Source: Flagellimonas meridianipacifica
Lineage (GTDB): Bacteria > Bacteroidota > Bacteroidia > Flavobacteriales > Flavobacteriaceae
Assembly (NCBI RefSeq): GCF_003001695.1
Contig: NZ_PVYX01000002.1
Location: 372,001-436,000 of the forward strand
Length of the DNA stretch: 64,000 bases
Direction of reading: 5' to 3'
The notes beneath the pieces were generated by a model. It saw nothing but the letters and a program-made list of their open reading frames with translations. It had not been told where the DNA came from and ran no database searches. The first letter of the stretch is position 1. Every line of letters starts with the position of its first letter. Position numbers and translations under genes: made by a program. Positions 26,227 to 34,879 of the stretch are shown here, piece after piece.

Positions 26227-26910
26227 TTGAAAAGTGCTTTAGTAAAAATGAAAGTGAGACCCAAAAACGTCAGATTTATGTTTTTACTGCTAAAAACTTG
26301 TTTGGTTTTTGGATGGAATTTAAGTGCCCAAAATCGAGTGGTCATTGACCCTGGACACGGTGGAAAAGATAGTGGTGCAATTGGCCAAAAAAATACAATT
26401 GAAAAAGAAATCGTTTTACTTGTCGCAGAAGAAATAGTAAAACTGAATAAGGCCATATTTAACGACAAGCTAGACATCTATTTGACACGTTATGCGGATA
26501 CTTTAATTGGCTTGGGTGACCGGCCCAAATTGGCTAAAGCTATTAATGCAGATGTATTTATATCACTGCATTGTAATCATGCTACTAATACCAATGCCAA
26601 AGGGATTGAGGTTTATGTGGCCTCTGGAAACTATGACTTCGGCAATGAATCTATCTATTTGGGTTATGAGCTGCAGCGACGGTTTAAAGAAAAACTAGGA
26701 TTTAGAAGCAGAGGCGTAAAGTTTGCCAATTTTCAAGTGCTGAGGGAAACTGCCAATGCAATGCCTGCGGTTTTGGTAGAACTTGGTTTTTTGAGCAACG
26801 CAGATGAGAGTAACCATTACCAAAAGCCGGAATCATACCAGTCCGTAGCTTTGGTACTATTGGAGAGTTTAATTAAAAATTTAGATAGATATGAAAGAGT
26901 TGGGGATTGA
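26227..26910 (+). CDS. N-acetylmuramoyl-L-alanine amidase (Amidase_3)
   Basis: 227 residues. A hydrophobic export signal (about residues 14-26, ending LSAQN) precedes an Amidase_3 domain with zinc ligands visible as VIDPGHGGKD (His), the Glu of KEIVLL, and SLHCNHA (His), and the catalytic Glu in AVLVELGFLSN. It cleaves the peptide from muramic acid and probably opens the cell wall for the conjugation channel. It is divergent from the tra operon and within the ICE backbone. Confidence 0.92.
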   Translation: MKSALVKMKVRPKNVRFMFLLLKTCLVFGWNLSAQNRVVIDPGHGGKDSGAIGQKNTIEKEIVLLVAEEIVKLNKAIFNDKLDIYLTRYADTLIGLGDRPKLAKAINADVFISLHCNHATNTNAKGIEVYVASGNYDFGNESIYLGYELQRRFKEKLGFRSRGVKFANFQVLRETANAMPAVLVELGFLSNADESNHYQKPESYQSVALVLLESLIKNLDRYERVGD

Positions 26911-26989
26911 GGTTATTAGGATTGTAAGAGAAGTTTTAATTACCTGTTTGGTAATTTTAAAAGGAGGAAAAAACCCAGATAAGAATTAG
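26891..26989 (+). CDS. Possible 32-residue hydrophobic peptide
   Basis: A short frame starting inside the 3' end of the amidase gene encodes MKELGIEVIRIVREVLITCL plus a short basic tail. It overlaps the amidase by 20 bases in another frame and ends inside the terminator loop. It could be a translationally coupled small membrane peptide, or chance. Confidence 0.3.
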   Translation: MKELGIEVIRIVREVLITCLVILKGGKNPDKN

Positions 26990-26997
26990 CTGGGTTT
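26971..26997. terminator. Bidirectional terminator between amidase and radical SAM gene
   Basis: AAACCCAG-N11-CTGGGTTT, an 8-bp perfect stem between convergent genes. One arm overlaps the stop codon of the radical SAM gene. Confidence 0.65.
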
Positions 26998-28945
26998 ATT
27001 CGAAGTCGTAGGTTAATGTCAATTCTATAAACCTATCCCTTTTTATTAAGTTGTTATATCGTTGTCTGATTTTGTTTATTTCTGAATTCTGCTCTTTTAC
27101 ATTGTCTCTTGTAATTGTATAATGCTCTAAGAAAGCCAGGATATCCGGATTATTTGTTAGAGTATGGGCATTTTTGAAATCGCTTATCTCAAGGATTATT
27201 TTGACCTCTTCCCATATTTCGGATTTTTTTATTGCTCTAAATTCTTGTAACCATATTTGACTTAGACTAGCTTCTTCAAAAACACTGCGATAAACTATGT
27301 AGGTTTCTGGCATATACAAAAGTTCATAAAACTCCTCAACATTTTTGCCAAATGCTTTTTCAAAAAAACTTCTTCCACTGGCCACAATACCTTTTGATAC
27401 ATTCAATACAGATTGAATTGCACGAATGAATTTCTTATTCCAGTGTTTGCCTACATAAAGTCTATGCTTGGCATCTTCACCAAACAAGGGGATGTATTTC
27501 ATGGGAAAAGAGAAAATGTGAAGTTCCAACTCTTCTGATAATTCAATGTTGATTCTCATTCTCTCGTAAAGGTCCTCAGGTTTGTCTTTGAAATTGTACA
27601 ATAAATAATTGGAAAGTTCCTTAATCCCATATTTAGCCGCCAGCCTAACAGCTTCGACATATTTCTTCTTCATCCCAACATAGTCGAAAGCAATTCTAAG
27701 TGGCCGAATAGGAATCTCGCTCATTTTTTTCATAAACTCTTCGGTGACGTAGCGAGCGTCGGTGCCTTGATTAAAGTCGACATAGCGTTGTTTTGGGGCT
27801 TTGTCACGATATTTTTCAAAAATTGGAGATATCAAATCATGCGATTTAATCAGATTCTCTTCTGTCACCTCAGGCAATTCTAATAGGGAGTGCTCATCAA
27901 GGATGTCATAAAATTGTTCCGCAACTTTTTTATTTCTTTTCAAACGTCGTTGTAATAAGTCGTGCAAGAGAAAAAATGCCCTTCTGGTGTAACCCTTATT
28001 ATTAAACCCAGACCTTAGGTTGGTGATTGCAATCTCATACTGGTTTGGCTCAACAAAAGTTGCACCTTTGTAGAATCCCATTTCTTTGATTTCGTCAATA
28101 ATTTCGTCGAACTTTGGCGATGCCAGTACATTGTTGTCCATTAACAACAAATGTTGTTGCTCTCCATAGAGTTCTTTTATTTGAAGAAACTTATCGATGG
28201 TTTCCACCTTTTCTTTATACGTGGGTTCTAAAATTGGAACGGAACAGAAGGCGCATTTTCGCGTACACCCTTTTGTCATAAAAGTAAAATAGGCACTGCC
28301 CGTGGGATATCTGTAATCTACTTCATAAAGAATAGAGTAATCTAAGGGCAGTTCATCAATAATGATATCATTGTCATCAATCATGCCTGGTTTATCCAAT
28401 ATGCCTTTGAAAGGTTTAATGCCTGTTTCTACTTCTATTTCATGTGTCAGTAGCGAAGCCATTACACCGCCTACCATAAGATGCTTTTGGTCCCTTACGA
28501 GGAGTTTTGCATATTCGATTGTCTCTATCGTTTTTTTCCAATAGAAGGTAAACAGCGTGGTCACATAGACTCTATCCCATTTTCTATTATCAAGGTATTT
28601 TTTCTTCTTATAGTAGTCTGAATAATAAGAAAACCATTCGTTTAAGAGTGGTTGATTTTCATTACCTGAAGTAAGGTCGGTAAGGATACTTCTTCGTTTT
28701 GTTTTTAGAAATAGTTTGATTTCCTTTTCTTTCTTGTACCACGTGGTATCCGAATCTATGGTTGAAATTTTTTCCAAACATTCATTGTAAATCTCATTTA
28801 CTATAAAGTCTTTCATTTCGCCCTTGTAAAACGTCACAGAATCTCCTAACATTTTATGGTAAGAGGAGATTTTCATAAGTCCGATAGGCGGATACTTATT
28901 CTTATAGTTGGGTTCAAGTAATAATATGTTTCTTTTCTTTTTCAT
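26996..28945 (-). CDS. Radical SAM protein (last gene of HerA-NurA operon)
   Basis: 649 residues. The N-terminus (RNILLLEPNYKNKYPPIGLMKISSY) is like that of radical SAM proteins with a B12-binding-type N-terminal domain. The 4Fe-4S motif CTRKCAFC (Cys at about 227, 231, 234) starts the radical SAM barrel, and LLLMDNNVLASP follows as in related enzymes. A long C-terminal region of about 300 residues is unassigned. It should cleave S-adenosylmethionine to a 5'-deoxyadenosyl radical; the substrate is unknown. Its ATG overlaps the stop of the HAD gene (TAATG). An enzyme of this size beside HerA-NurA and GHKL ATPases is unusual. Confidence 0.88.
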   Translation of the reverse strand: MKKKRNILLLEPNYKNKYPPIGLMKISSYHKMLGDSVTFYKGEMKDFIVNEIYNECLEKISTIDSDTTWYKKEKEIKLFLKTKRRSILTDLTSGNENQPLLNEWFSYYSDYYKKKKYLDNRKWDRVYVTTLFTFYWKKTIETIEYAKLLVRDQKHLMVGGVMASLLTHEIEVETGIKPFKGILDKPGMIDDNDIIIDELPLDYSILYEVDYRYPTGSAYFTFMTKGCTRKCAFCSVPILEPTYKEKVETIDKFLQIKELYGEQQHLLLMDNNVLASPKFDEIIDEIKEMGFYKGATFVEPNQYEIAITNLRSGFNNKGYTRRAFFLLHDLLQRRLKRNKKVAEQFYDILDEHSLLELPEVTEENLIKSHDLISPIFEKYRDKAPKQRYVDFNQGTDARYVTEEFMKKMSEIPIRPLRIAFDYVGMKKKYVEAVRLAAKYGIKELSNYLLYNFKDKPEDLYERMRINIELSEELELHIFSFPMKYIPLFGEDAKHRLYVGKHWNKKFIRAIQSVLNVSKGIVASGRSFFEKAFGKNVEEFYELLYMPETYIVYRSVFEEASLSQIWLQEFRAIKKSEIWEEVKIILEISDFKNAHTLTNNPDILAFLEHYTITRDNVKEQNSEINKIRQRYNNLIKRDRFIELTLTYDFE

Positions 28946-30372
28946 TAGCTTAGTTGTTTAAGGTGACTATATACTTCGTTCCAACTATCTACTCTAATTA
29001 TATTTTTTTGAAAACGATATCTGTTCTCGTCATTGTTATATGGTTGATTCATAAGGAATACATAATCTACAAGGTTCGCTAATTTTATAGCGTTTTCGGG
29101 AGTATCTTCAATAAAGAACTTTAATCTGTTTCTTTTTGCCCCTTGGAATCGATTTAAAAGTAAAGTTTGATTTCTAACAATGAAGCTGAACCGTGTGTCT
29201 GAAATATTTGAGTTCCCTTTTTCAATTGTTACTCTGGTTCTAATTTTTAAAAAAGTAGGTATAAACCAGTAAAGAATTGAACTAAACCAATTATTGATAA
29301 TAAATGTATTTATACCCACATTCTTAAATGAAGACTTGGTGATTTTTACTATATCATTTTTTAAGAGAGGAGTGTAGTTCTGTTTTATTATTTCATTTTT
29401 TACTTTATCGCTCATCTGTCCCCAGGGACGATAGGTATAAACAAAGATTTTATAGCCAAATTTCTTATGGATATCATTTATTGTTTTTAAAGCATTTTCC
29501 TTCTCGCGAAGCCCTTCCCAATACTCTTTACAATTGAATACAACCTGCTCATCGAAGTCATCTACGTTCAGCCCCTTATTTAGTCTAACAGGTATTTCTT
29601 TGATTTTTTCTGTATCGATTCTTTTACCTCTCAGTTTATAAAGCCACTCAGCAAAATGTTCTGTTTGATTATTTACAACACCGTCGATATCAACACCAAA
29701 GGCGAATGACTTTAGATAAAAATTTTCCCTTCGGTACGACAAGTATTTCCAAAGGATTATATGACCTAGGATATTAAAAAACACTATCCACAGGTATATC
29801 CTAGATAGCGGCAAATCTAATTCAAAGAGCGTTGTGTTAAACACATAATCTGAATGCAGCATTCTAAAATAAAATGCTGAAAAGAGAAACGCAGAATTTA
29901 TCAGTGTAAAAACTATAATTAGAGGAAAAAAGATAGTATTATCAGTATATCTTGGTTTAGATTCTACTATTGGTAGTCCAAGATACTTATGGTAATCATC
30001 AACCTTTAAAGATGAATTCTCGTAAAAGTACTTCCGAACCTTATTTACTTTTCGGGCATATAGTATAGCATCGTGTCTTATATTAATGATAAACAGAAAA
30101 ATGCATAATCCTGCAGCCGAAATCAGAAGGAGATAAGCGAAAACTATATCATAAGTTGTCTTATCTAGGTTGCCCTTGAAAAATGTACTCATGTTGCCTT
30201 CACCAGTACCAACTAGTGTTAATAAAAGTGCAGGAGCAGACAGGAGCAACAAATAGTACCTAAAAAAAACGGATACTTGCTTTATTGATTCAAAATGTGA
30301 AGTTGAAATATTCTTATATTCCTCTAGTTGAAAATCATCAAACTTGTTATTTTGGTTATGGTTATTGCTCAA
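28945..30372 (-). CDS. Membrane-anchored HAD (deoxy)nucleotidase-like protein
   Basis: 475 residues. Four hydrophobic helices (about 35-55, 75-98, 145-167, 191-208) form an N-terminal membrane module. A cytosolic HAD domain follows, with nucleophile motif GVDIDG (Asp at about 228 and 230), motif II in VYTYRPWG and an acidic motif IV in FFIEDTPENA, then VFLMNQPYNN. The last elements resemble 5'(3')-deoxyribonucleotidases (NT5C-like), so dephosphorylation of nucleotides is a reasonable guess. It lies 13 bases downstream of the GHKL gene and is translationally coupled to the radical SAM gene. Confidence 0.78.
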   Translation of the reverse strand: MSNNHNQNNKFDDFQLEEYKNISTSHFESIKQVSVFFRYYLLLLSAPALLLTLVGTGEGNMSTFFKGNLDKTTYDIVFAYLLLISAAGLCIFLFIINIRHDAILYARKVNKVRKYFYENSSLKVDDYHKYLGLPIVESKPRYTDNTIFFPLIIVFTLINSAFLFSAFYFRMLHSDYVFNTTLFELDLPLSRIYLWIVFFNILGHIILWKYLSYRRENFYLKSFAFGVDIDGVVNNQTEHFAEWLYKLRGKRIDTEKIKEIPVRLNKGLNVDDFDEQVVFNCKEYWEGLREKENALKTINDIHKKFGYKIFVYTYRPWGQMSDKVKNEIIKQNYTPLLKNDIVKITKSSFKNVGINTFIINNWFSSILYWFIPTFLKIRTRVTIEKGNSNISDTRFSFIVRNQTLLLNRFQGAKRNRLKFFIEDTPENAIKLANLVDYVFLMNQPYNNDENRYRFQKNIIRVDSWNEVYSHLKQLS

Positions 30373-30385
30373 AATTTTTATACAA

Positions 30386-31936
30386 TTACTTAAACTCCTC
30401 TTTAATTTTTTCTTTTAGGTTGGCTGATAAATCAGGTGTTAATACCTTGTCTATAACCCCGAATATCTTAGAAACCAACTTTCTGTCTTTTAAACTCAAA
30501 CGACTTAATTCATCGGTAGCATATTTGGTCTTACCACTTGCGGGTTTTGATTTAATCAAATCAGCCACCTTTTTCTTTTCTGCAGTTATGTTTTTAAATA
30601 TCCGATTTTTCGGGTCATGTGGGTTGGTTATTTTGTTAGATAGCTTATCTAACTCTTTTTCGGCTTTTTCAGCATTGGTTCTATGTTTTTCATATTCCAA
30701 TTCTAATTTTTCTTTTTCTTTGTCGTTTGTAAAGCCTGTATTCTTTGCCTTTTCTTCAAAATCCTTTTTAAATACAGCTAACTTTTCAATTTTTTTGGTA
30801 GCACTTCTTACTTGGGAGGCATAGTAGTACAATTGGTGCAACTCGTTATGTAGCAGGTAGCGAAGCTCCTGTTCAAAAGCTTTTAATGTCTCATTTTCTC
30901 GAAAGTAATCCCTTCTGGCGTTTGGTATTAGGTTTTGGTCCACTGCAAGGACCTCTCCAAAAAAGTAGTAATTGCCTCTTGGCTCTTTGAATAATTTTAT
31001 CAATGTTCCAGAATCTCCAATTTGGATGTTATCTTTTCTTAATCTCATCCCGCGGGCTAGATTTATCGATGGTATTTGTTTTTCGAAATTGGATATCCCA
31101 TACCAGCCAAGGGCCAGCTTACTTTTTTTATTTGAAGAATAAATCTCAAAAAACTTTAGGTCTTTAATCTCATCCACTCGTTTTTTTCCATCCCTGTCTG
31201 GCTCATAAACCGTAGAGGTATAGGCTTTGAAGATTTGGTCGTCATTAACTATAATTTGATATTCATCAAGGTCTATTCGCCATTCTTTACATTTTTCATA
31301 GATTTTATCAGAAAGTATAAAGTGGCTTTCATAGGGCACAGGGGCCACCATTGACAAGTATTCTCTTACATTTTGAACATTAAGAAGTTCATTGCTTTTT
31401 ACTCCGATTAGATAGACCTTAAAGTAATGCTCCGAAGCCTTTTCTTTTTCGGTGTATGCTGTAGTAACCTTATCAATGACTTCAACTGCTTCCTCATTTT
31501 TACTTCTGTCATTAATAATTGTACTGAGCAAATCCGCATCCCATTTTAAAATGGTTTTCGTTTTTTCTCCCTTAAAAGTAGTTTCAAACACAAGTTCTTT
31601 ACAATACCCAATACCTCCTAGTCTCCCAATACCCCGGAACCCTTTGTTAACTCCTAGTCTTTTAGAAGACTGCGCAACATTTTTGAGGACACTTTCAACT
31701 TTAGAGCTTTCTATACCTGTCGCATTGTCTGCAATTAAAATCTGTTTTTTGGGTTTGTTGATGTGAATATTAATGAGTCCGTCCTTTTTTGATTTGAACA
31801 AACCTTTTACAACTGCGATATCAATTTGGTCAGCAGAATTTTGGATGTACTCGCGAAAGACGAATCTAGCATCCTCATACATACTAAGAGCCAATGAGTC
31901 GATTACATCTTTTCCTATTTTGGTTTTTTTAGCCAT
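30386..31936 (-). CDS. GHKL (MORC/Hsp90-like) ATPase
   Basis: 516 residues. The Bergerat ATP-binding fold is clear: REYIQNSADQ (Glu 29, Asn 33, Asp 36), IADNATGI (about 68-75), and the flexible lid GFRGIGRLGGIG (99-110). An S5-like domain and then a long charged coiled coil (about 385-445) follow, with a basic C-terminus. GHKL ATPases of this layout act as ATP-driven clamps. Its start overlaps the HerA stop by 8 bases, so the two ATPases are made together. MORC-like GHKL proteins are known members of prokaryotic defence operons. Confidence 0.88.
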   Translation of the reverse strand: MAKKTKIGKDVIDSLALSMYEDARFVFREYIQNSADQIDIAVVKGLFKSKKDGLINIHINKPKKQILIADNATGIESSKVESVLKNVAQSSKRLGVNKGFRGIGRLGGIGYCKELVFETTFKGEKTKTILKWDADLLSTIINDRSKNEEAVEVIDKVTTAYTEKEKASEHYFKVYLIGVKSNELLNVQNVREYLSMVAPVPYESHFILSDKIYEKCKEWRIDLDEYQIIVNDDQIFKAYTSTVYEPDRDGKKRVDEIKDLKFFEIYSSNKKSKLALGWYGISNFEKQIPSINLARGMRLRKDNIQIGDSGTLIKLFKEPRGNYYFFGEVLAVDQNLIPNARRDYFRENETLKAFEQELRYLLHNELHQLYYYASQVRSATKKIEKLAVFKKDFEEKAKNTGFTNDKEKEKLELEYEKHRTNAEKAEKELDKLSNKITNPHDPKNRIFKNITAEKKKVADLIKSKPASGKTKYATDELSRLSLKDRKLVSKIFGVIDKVLTPDLSANLKEKIKEEFK

Positions 31937-33587
31937 TCTTAAATTGTTTGTATACTTCTCTTGGGAATTTTATGTGCAACAATGACCTAAAAATTGGGTG
32001 CTCAACAATATATTCTCCTTGACTTAAGCGCGTCATCATATTTTTATATACTGAGGGTATAAATCGATAATCAGGCTTGCTTATTTCTATGGCATTGGTT
32101 CTTCCAAAAGCGTGGGTGGAACAATTTCCTTTAACACGGTCATGTATAGCACTCTTAAATTGCTCAACAGAAAATAAAATGATGCCAAGTGACCTTCCGC
32201 GTTCAGTAATGTCCAATATTTGTTTGAGGATAGGAGAATTTTTTGGTACGTCGCTCGAAGCGTATTTGTTCAATTCGTCTACAAAAATTATGATTTTTGA
32301 AGGTATTTGGGAGTCCTCTCGATTATCCTGTCCAAGTTTCATATCATAAAGAGCTCTAATTACATCTCCAAAAACGAATGCTTGGGTATCTATGTCTAAT
32401 TTGGCAATATCAATCACCTTGACTTCATTTTTACCAATATTTTTCACGGCATCTGCTATTCTGACTTCATTTTTATCCGAAACAACCCTGCCGCCAAATA
32501 TTGGTTGGTTCAACGCGTTGCTAATCACCCTTTTAAATTTACGCCAAGAAGCAAGTGTTATTTCTTTATCCGTCTTTGTATTCCCTTTACTAGCGTATTG
32601 TGATATTTCCTCTTTGAAAGTATGCCAGTCCCTTAGACTACCAAAGTTGCCTTGTCCACTTATTATGAAATTTATTATTGACTCCATTGTACCCGTGGAA
32701 TCATCAATATTGGCAAATAGCAAATCCAAATTGTCTTTGTCATTCTCATATACGTATTTGTATTTGAATGCCTTTTCAGCTGAACGCTGAAGTTCAAAAT
32801 CATCAGGGTCGACATGACTGTAAACATTGCTTTGGTTGTCTTCAGTATATGGATAGTAATAACTCACATTATTGAATGGTAAACCTGAAAGGTTCAAGTC
32901 TTGATAAAGTTTTCTATCAGATTCTGGCAGTGCTTCATTTTTTTCATCAACGGCAAGCAGGTCTCGACCCTTAACATTAAAAAACACAAACGAGATGTCT
33001 TCTGAATCTTCTTTTTCAGTCATTTCCTGAATGGCACGGAGAAGGAACATTGAGTATGATGTTTTAGCAGCAAGACCAGATATTCCTGATATGTTCAAAT
33101 GTGCTCCTTCAGGCCCAATCAAAAAATGAGAATTGAAGAACACCGGAAGTTTTACTTTATCATCACCCTCATACATTTCTAGATAACCACATGGAAGGGG
33201 GTTTTTAATTTTGTCCAGCCCTAAGGCTTCACTTATCTCTTTCTCTGATGCCAAGCCCACTGTACTTCCGTTTAAAACCGGGGTATAAATATTCTCGGAG
33301 TTGCCCAGAACCTTCGCCTTTACATAGTTCATGCCAATCCTATGCATATTTGCTTCTAGATTTACATCACCAAAGTCATTAGAAATATAGTTAGAAAGAT
33401 AGCTCGACGAGTCTGTGATGTGTGATATTTCTTCTACCACACCATAAGTGATGGATTCATTAATATGATTGACTTTTATAACATCAAAAGGACTTAAGAT
33501 GCATTTCTTATCGGTCCAAAAATAAAATTCGTCAATCGTAGTTGGAGCCTTTTCAGTAGCGGCTACCTTGCCAATAGTTCTGCTCAT
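31929..33587 (-). CDS. HerA-like ATPase with atypical P-loop
   Basis: 552 residues. An N-terminal HAS-barrel-like segment (VIKVNHINESITYGVVEEISH) precedes the RecA-like motor. Walker B is IIIFVDELNKY (about 438-448). The P-loop reads GISGLAAKTS (168-177) instead of GxxGxGKS: it is one residue longer and has Ala where the second Gly is expected, although Lys-Thr is kept. HerA forms hexameric rings that pump DNA into the NurA nuclease. The gene overlaps the GHKL gene and follows nurA by 2 bases if the readthrough tail is counted. Confidence 0.88.
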   Translation of the reverse strand: MSRTIGKVAATEKAPTTIDEFYFWTDKKCILSPFDVIKVNHINESITYGVVEEISHITDSSSYLSNYISNDFGDVNLEANMHRIGMNYVKAKVLGNSENIYTPVLNGSTVGLASEKEISEALGLDKIKNPLPCGYLEMYEGDDKVKLPVFFNSHFLIGPEGAHLNISGISGLAAKTSYSMFLLRAIQEMTEKEDSEDISFVFFNVKGRDLLAVDEKNEALPESDRKLYQDLNLSGLPFNNVSYYYPYTEDNQSNVYSHVDPDDFELQRSAEKAFKYKYVYENDKDNLDLLFANIDDSTGTMESIINFIISGQGNFGSLRDWHTFKEEISQYASKGNTKTDKEITLASWRKFKRVISNALNQPIFGGRVVSDKNEVRIADAVKNIGKNEVKVIDIAKLDIDTQAFVFGDVIRALYDMKLGQDNREDSQIPSKIIIFVDELNKYASSDVPKNSPILKQILDITERGRSLGIILFSVEQFKSAIHDRVKGNCSTHAFGRTNAIEISKPDYRFIPSVYKNMMTRLSQGEYIVEHPIFRSLLHIKFPREVYKQFKNG

Positions 33588-33589
33588 CT

Positions 33590-33766
33590 TTAAAATAGGT
33601 TTATAAAATGTAAATCGCTTATGTATTTGGATTTAGCATATGATTCTGTTAAATAAATAGGATAAAGATGTTTGGCCCATCTAGTGTCATGTCCATAACA
33701 CACAGGAAAACTCTCATTTATAATATTCGCACTTATTAGGTTTACTTCATCTGTTTCCAATCCCTA
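33590..33766 (-). pseudogene. Orphaned C-terminal tail of NurA after in-frame TAG
   Basis: After the TAG at 33764-33766 the same frame stays open for 57 codons to a TAA at 33590-33592. The encoded tail contains SFPVCYGHDTRWAKHLYP and IYLTESYAKSKYIS, which has the look of the conserved NurA C-terminus (a Tyr-Pro then Leu-x-x-Ser/Ala-helix pattern). It fills the otherwise odd 176-base gap before herA exactly. Reading through TAG would give a 380-residue protein of normal NurA length. Confidence 0.7.
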
Positions 33767-34732
33767 TTCGGTTTCTTTTTCAGATACTAAAATCTTTTCA
33801 ACTTTGACAACCCCGTCATAGGGACTATGGCAATATTTAATATGCCTAACTCTTAGGTACCACACAGCAAACCAGACATCTTGGCCAACTCTATCAACCG
33901 TATATTTAATCACAGGAGTTCTATGATTTAGAGGCAATCCTGCAATCGACTTCGAAATTTTTGGTTCAGTTTTCGCCATAGATTCTGGGTTGAATGCCTT
34001 TGAAACACCAACAACATATTTGTAATTTGACTTTACCTTTCCCAAAAGACCAAACTCGCCCATTTCTGGCATTTTACCATACTCAAGAGAACCGTCTTTT
34101 ATCAAATAACCTGATGCCGATAATATTTTGTTCTGAGCTAAACTACCAACCAATCTCTTTTCTTGGTCAACCATTTCGTTCTGAATAGTTGCAATTGCTT
34201 TTTTCTCATACTCGTCACCATCTTTTTCTTTATAGTTGAGAATTTTGCTGAATTGCAAACCTCTCTTTTTAAGATATTCTTCTTGATTCAACTTCTTTAA
34301 CAGATTTGAGAAAAAATGCTGGTGCGAACCAGGATTAGCTGAATTTGGTATTGATAAGACTAATGACCTTTCGAATTGAACAGGTTTAAAATCGTCTTTG
34401 CTTTCTCTTTCACAACAAGCTATCCCGATTTGTCCTGCTACCGCGGGATACAACCGTGGGCCATATGCCAAATCATCAACTTTATAAGTTCGTCTAGAAC
34501 CATCCAAAAAAAACTTAAATATTGGACGACCTCTTGCCTGTTCTGCTTTGACAAGCGATTCTAAATTAACCGCACTTTTTAAGATTTGTGTTTCGCCCCT
34601 CTTCGTTGCGGATATGTCTTGTTTATCGTCATATTGCAACTGAGGCACTGCTATCGAGTCAATGCAATATTTGAATGATTTGTATGAATAACCGTCTGTC
34701 TGCTTGGCAATAAAGTCTAAAATTCCGTTCAC
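33764..34732 (-). CDS. nurA: NurA-like nuclease, ended early by an amber codon
   Basis: 322 residues to the TAG. NurA hallmarks: FFLDGSRRTY (DGS at 77-79), a second acidic motif YLIKDGSLEYG (about 209-219), YKYVVGVSKAF, and SPYDGVVKVEKI near the end. The start is GTG; an in-frame TAA lies two codons upstream. NurA degrades DNA fed by HerA. The reading frame continues past the stop into NurA-like sequence, so the protein is either truncated or completed by readthrough. It heads the five-gene leftward operon, 147 bases after the DnaC-like gene. Confidence 0.82.
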   Translation of the reverse strand: MNGILDFIAKQTDGYSYKSFKYCIDSIAVPQLQYDDKQDISATKRGETQILKSAVNLESLVKAEQARGRPIFKFFLDGSRRTYKVDDLAYGPRLYPAVAGQIGIACCERESKDDFKPVQFERSLVLSIPNSANPGSHQHFFSNLLKKLNQEEYLKKRGLQFSKILNYKEKDGDEYEKKAIATIQNEMVDQEKRLVGSLAQNKILSASGYLIKDGSLEYGKMPEMGEFGLLGKVKSNYKYVVGVSKAFNPESMAKTEPKISKSIAGLPLNHRTPVIKYTVDRVGQDVWFAVWYLRVRHIKYCHSPYDGVVKVEKILVSEKETE

Positions 34733-34879
34733 AAATTATTGAAAAGTTTACGTTTAACACATTTTAACATAAACTGGTCAAAATAGCATTTTTTCTGTCT
34801 ATATCATAGATTTTTTTTGATTATTTGTTTATCAATTATTCATTTAATCTTACTTTCTATAATTTTTTTTCTTACATAT

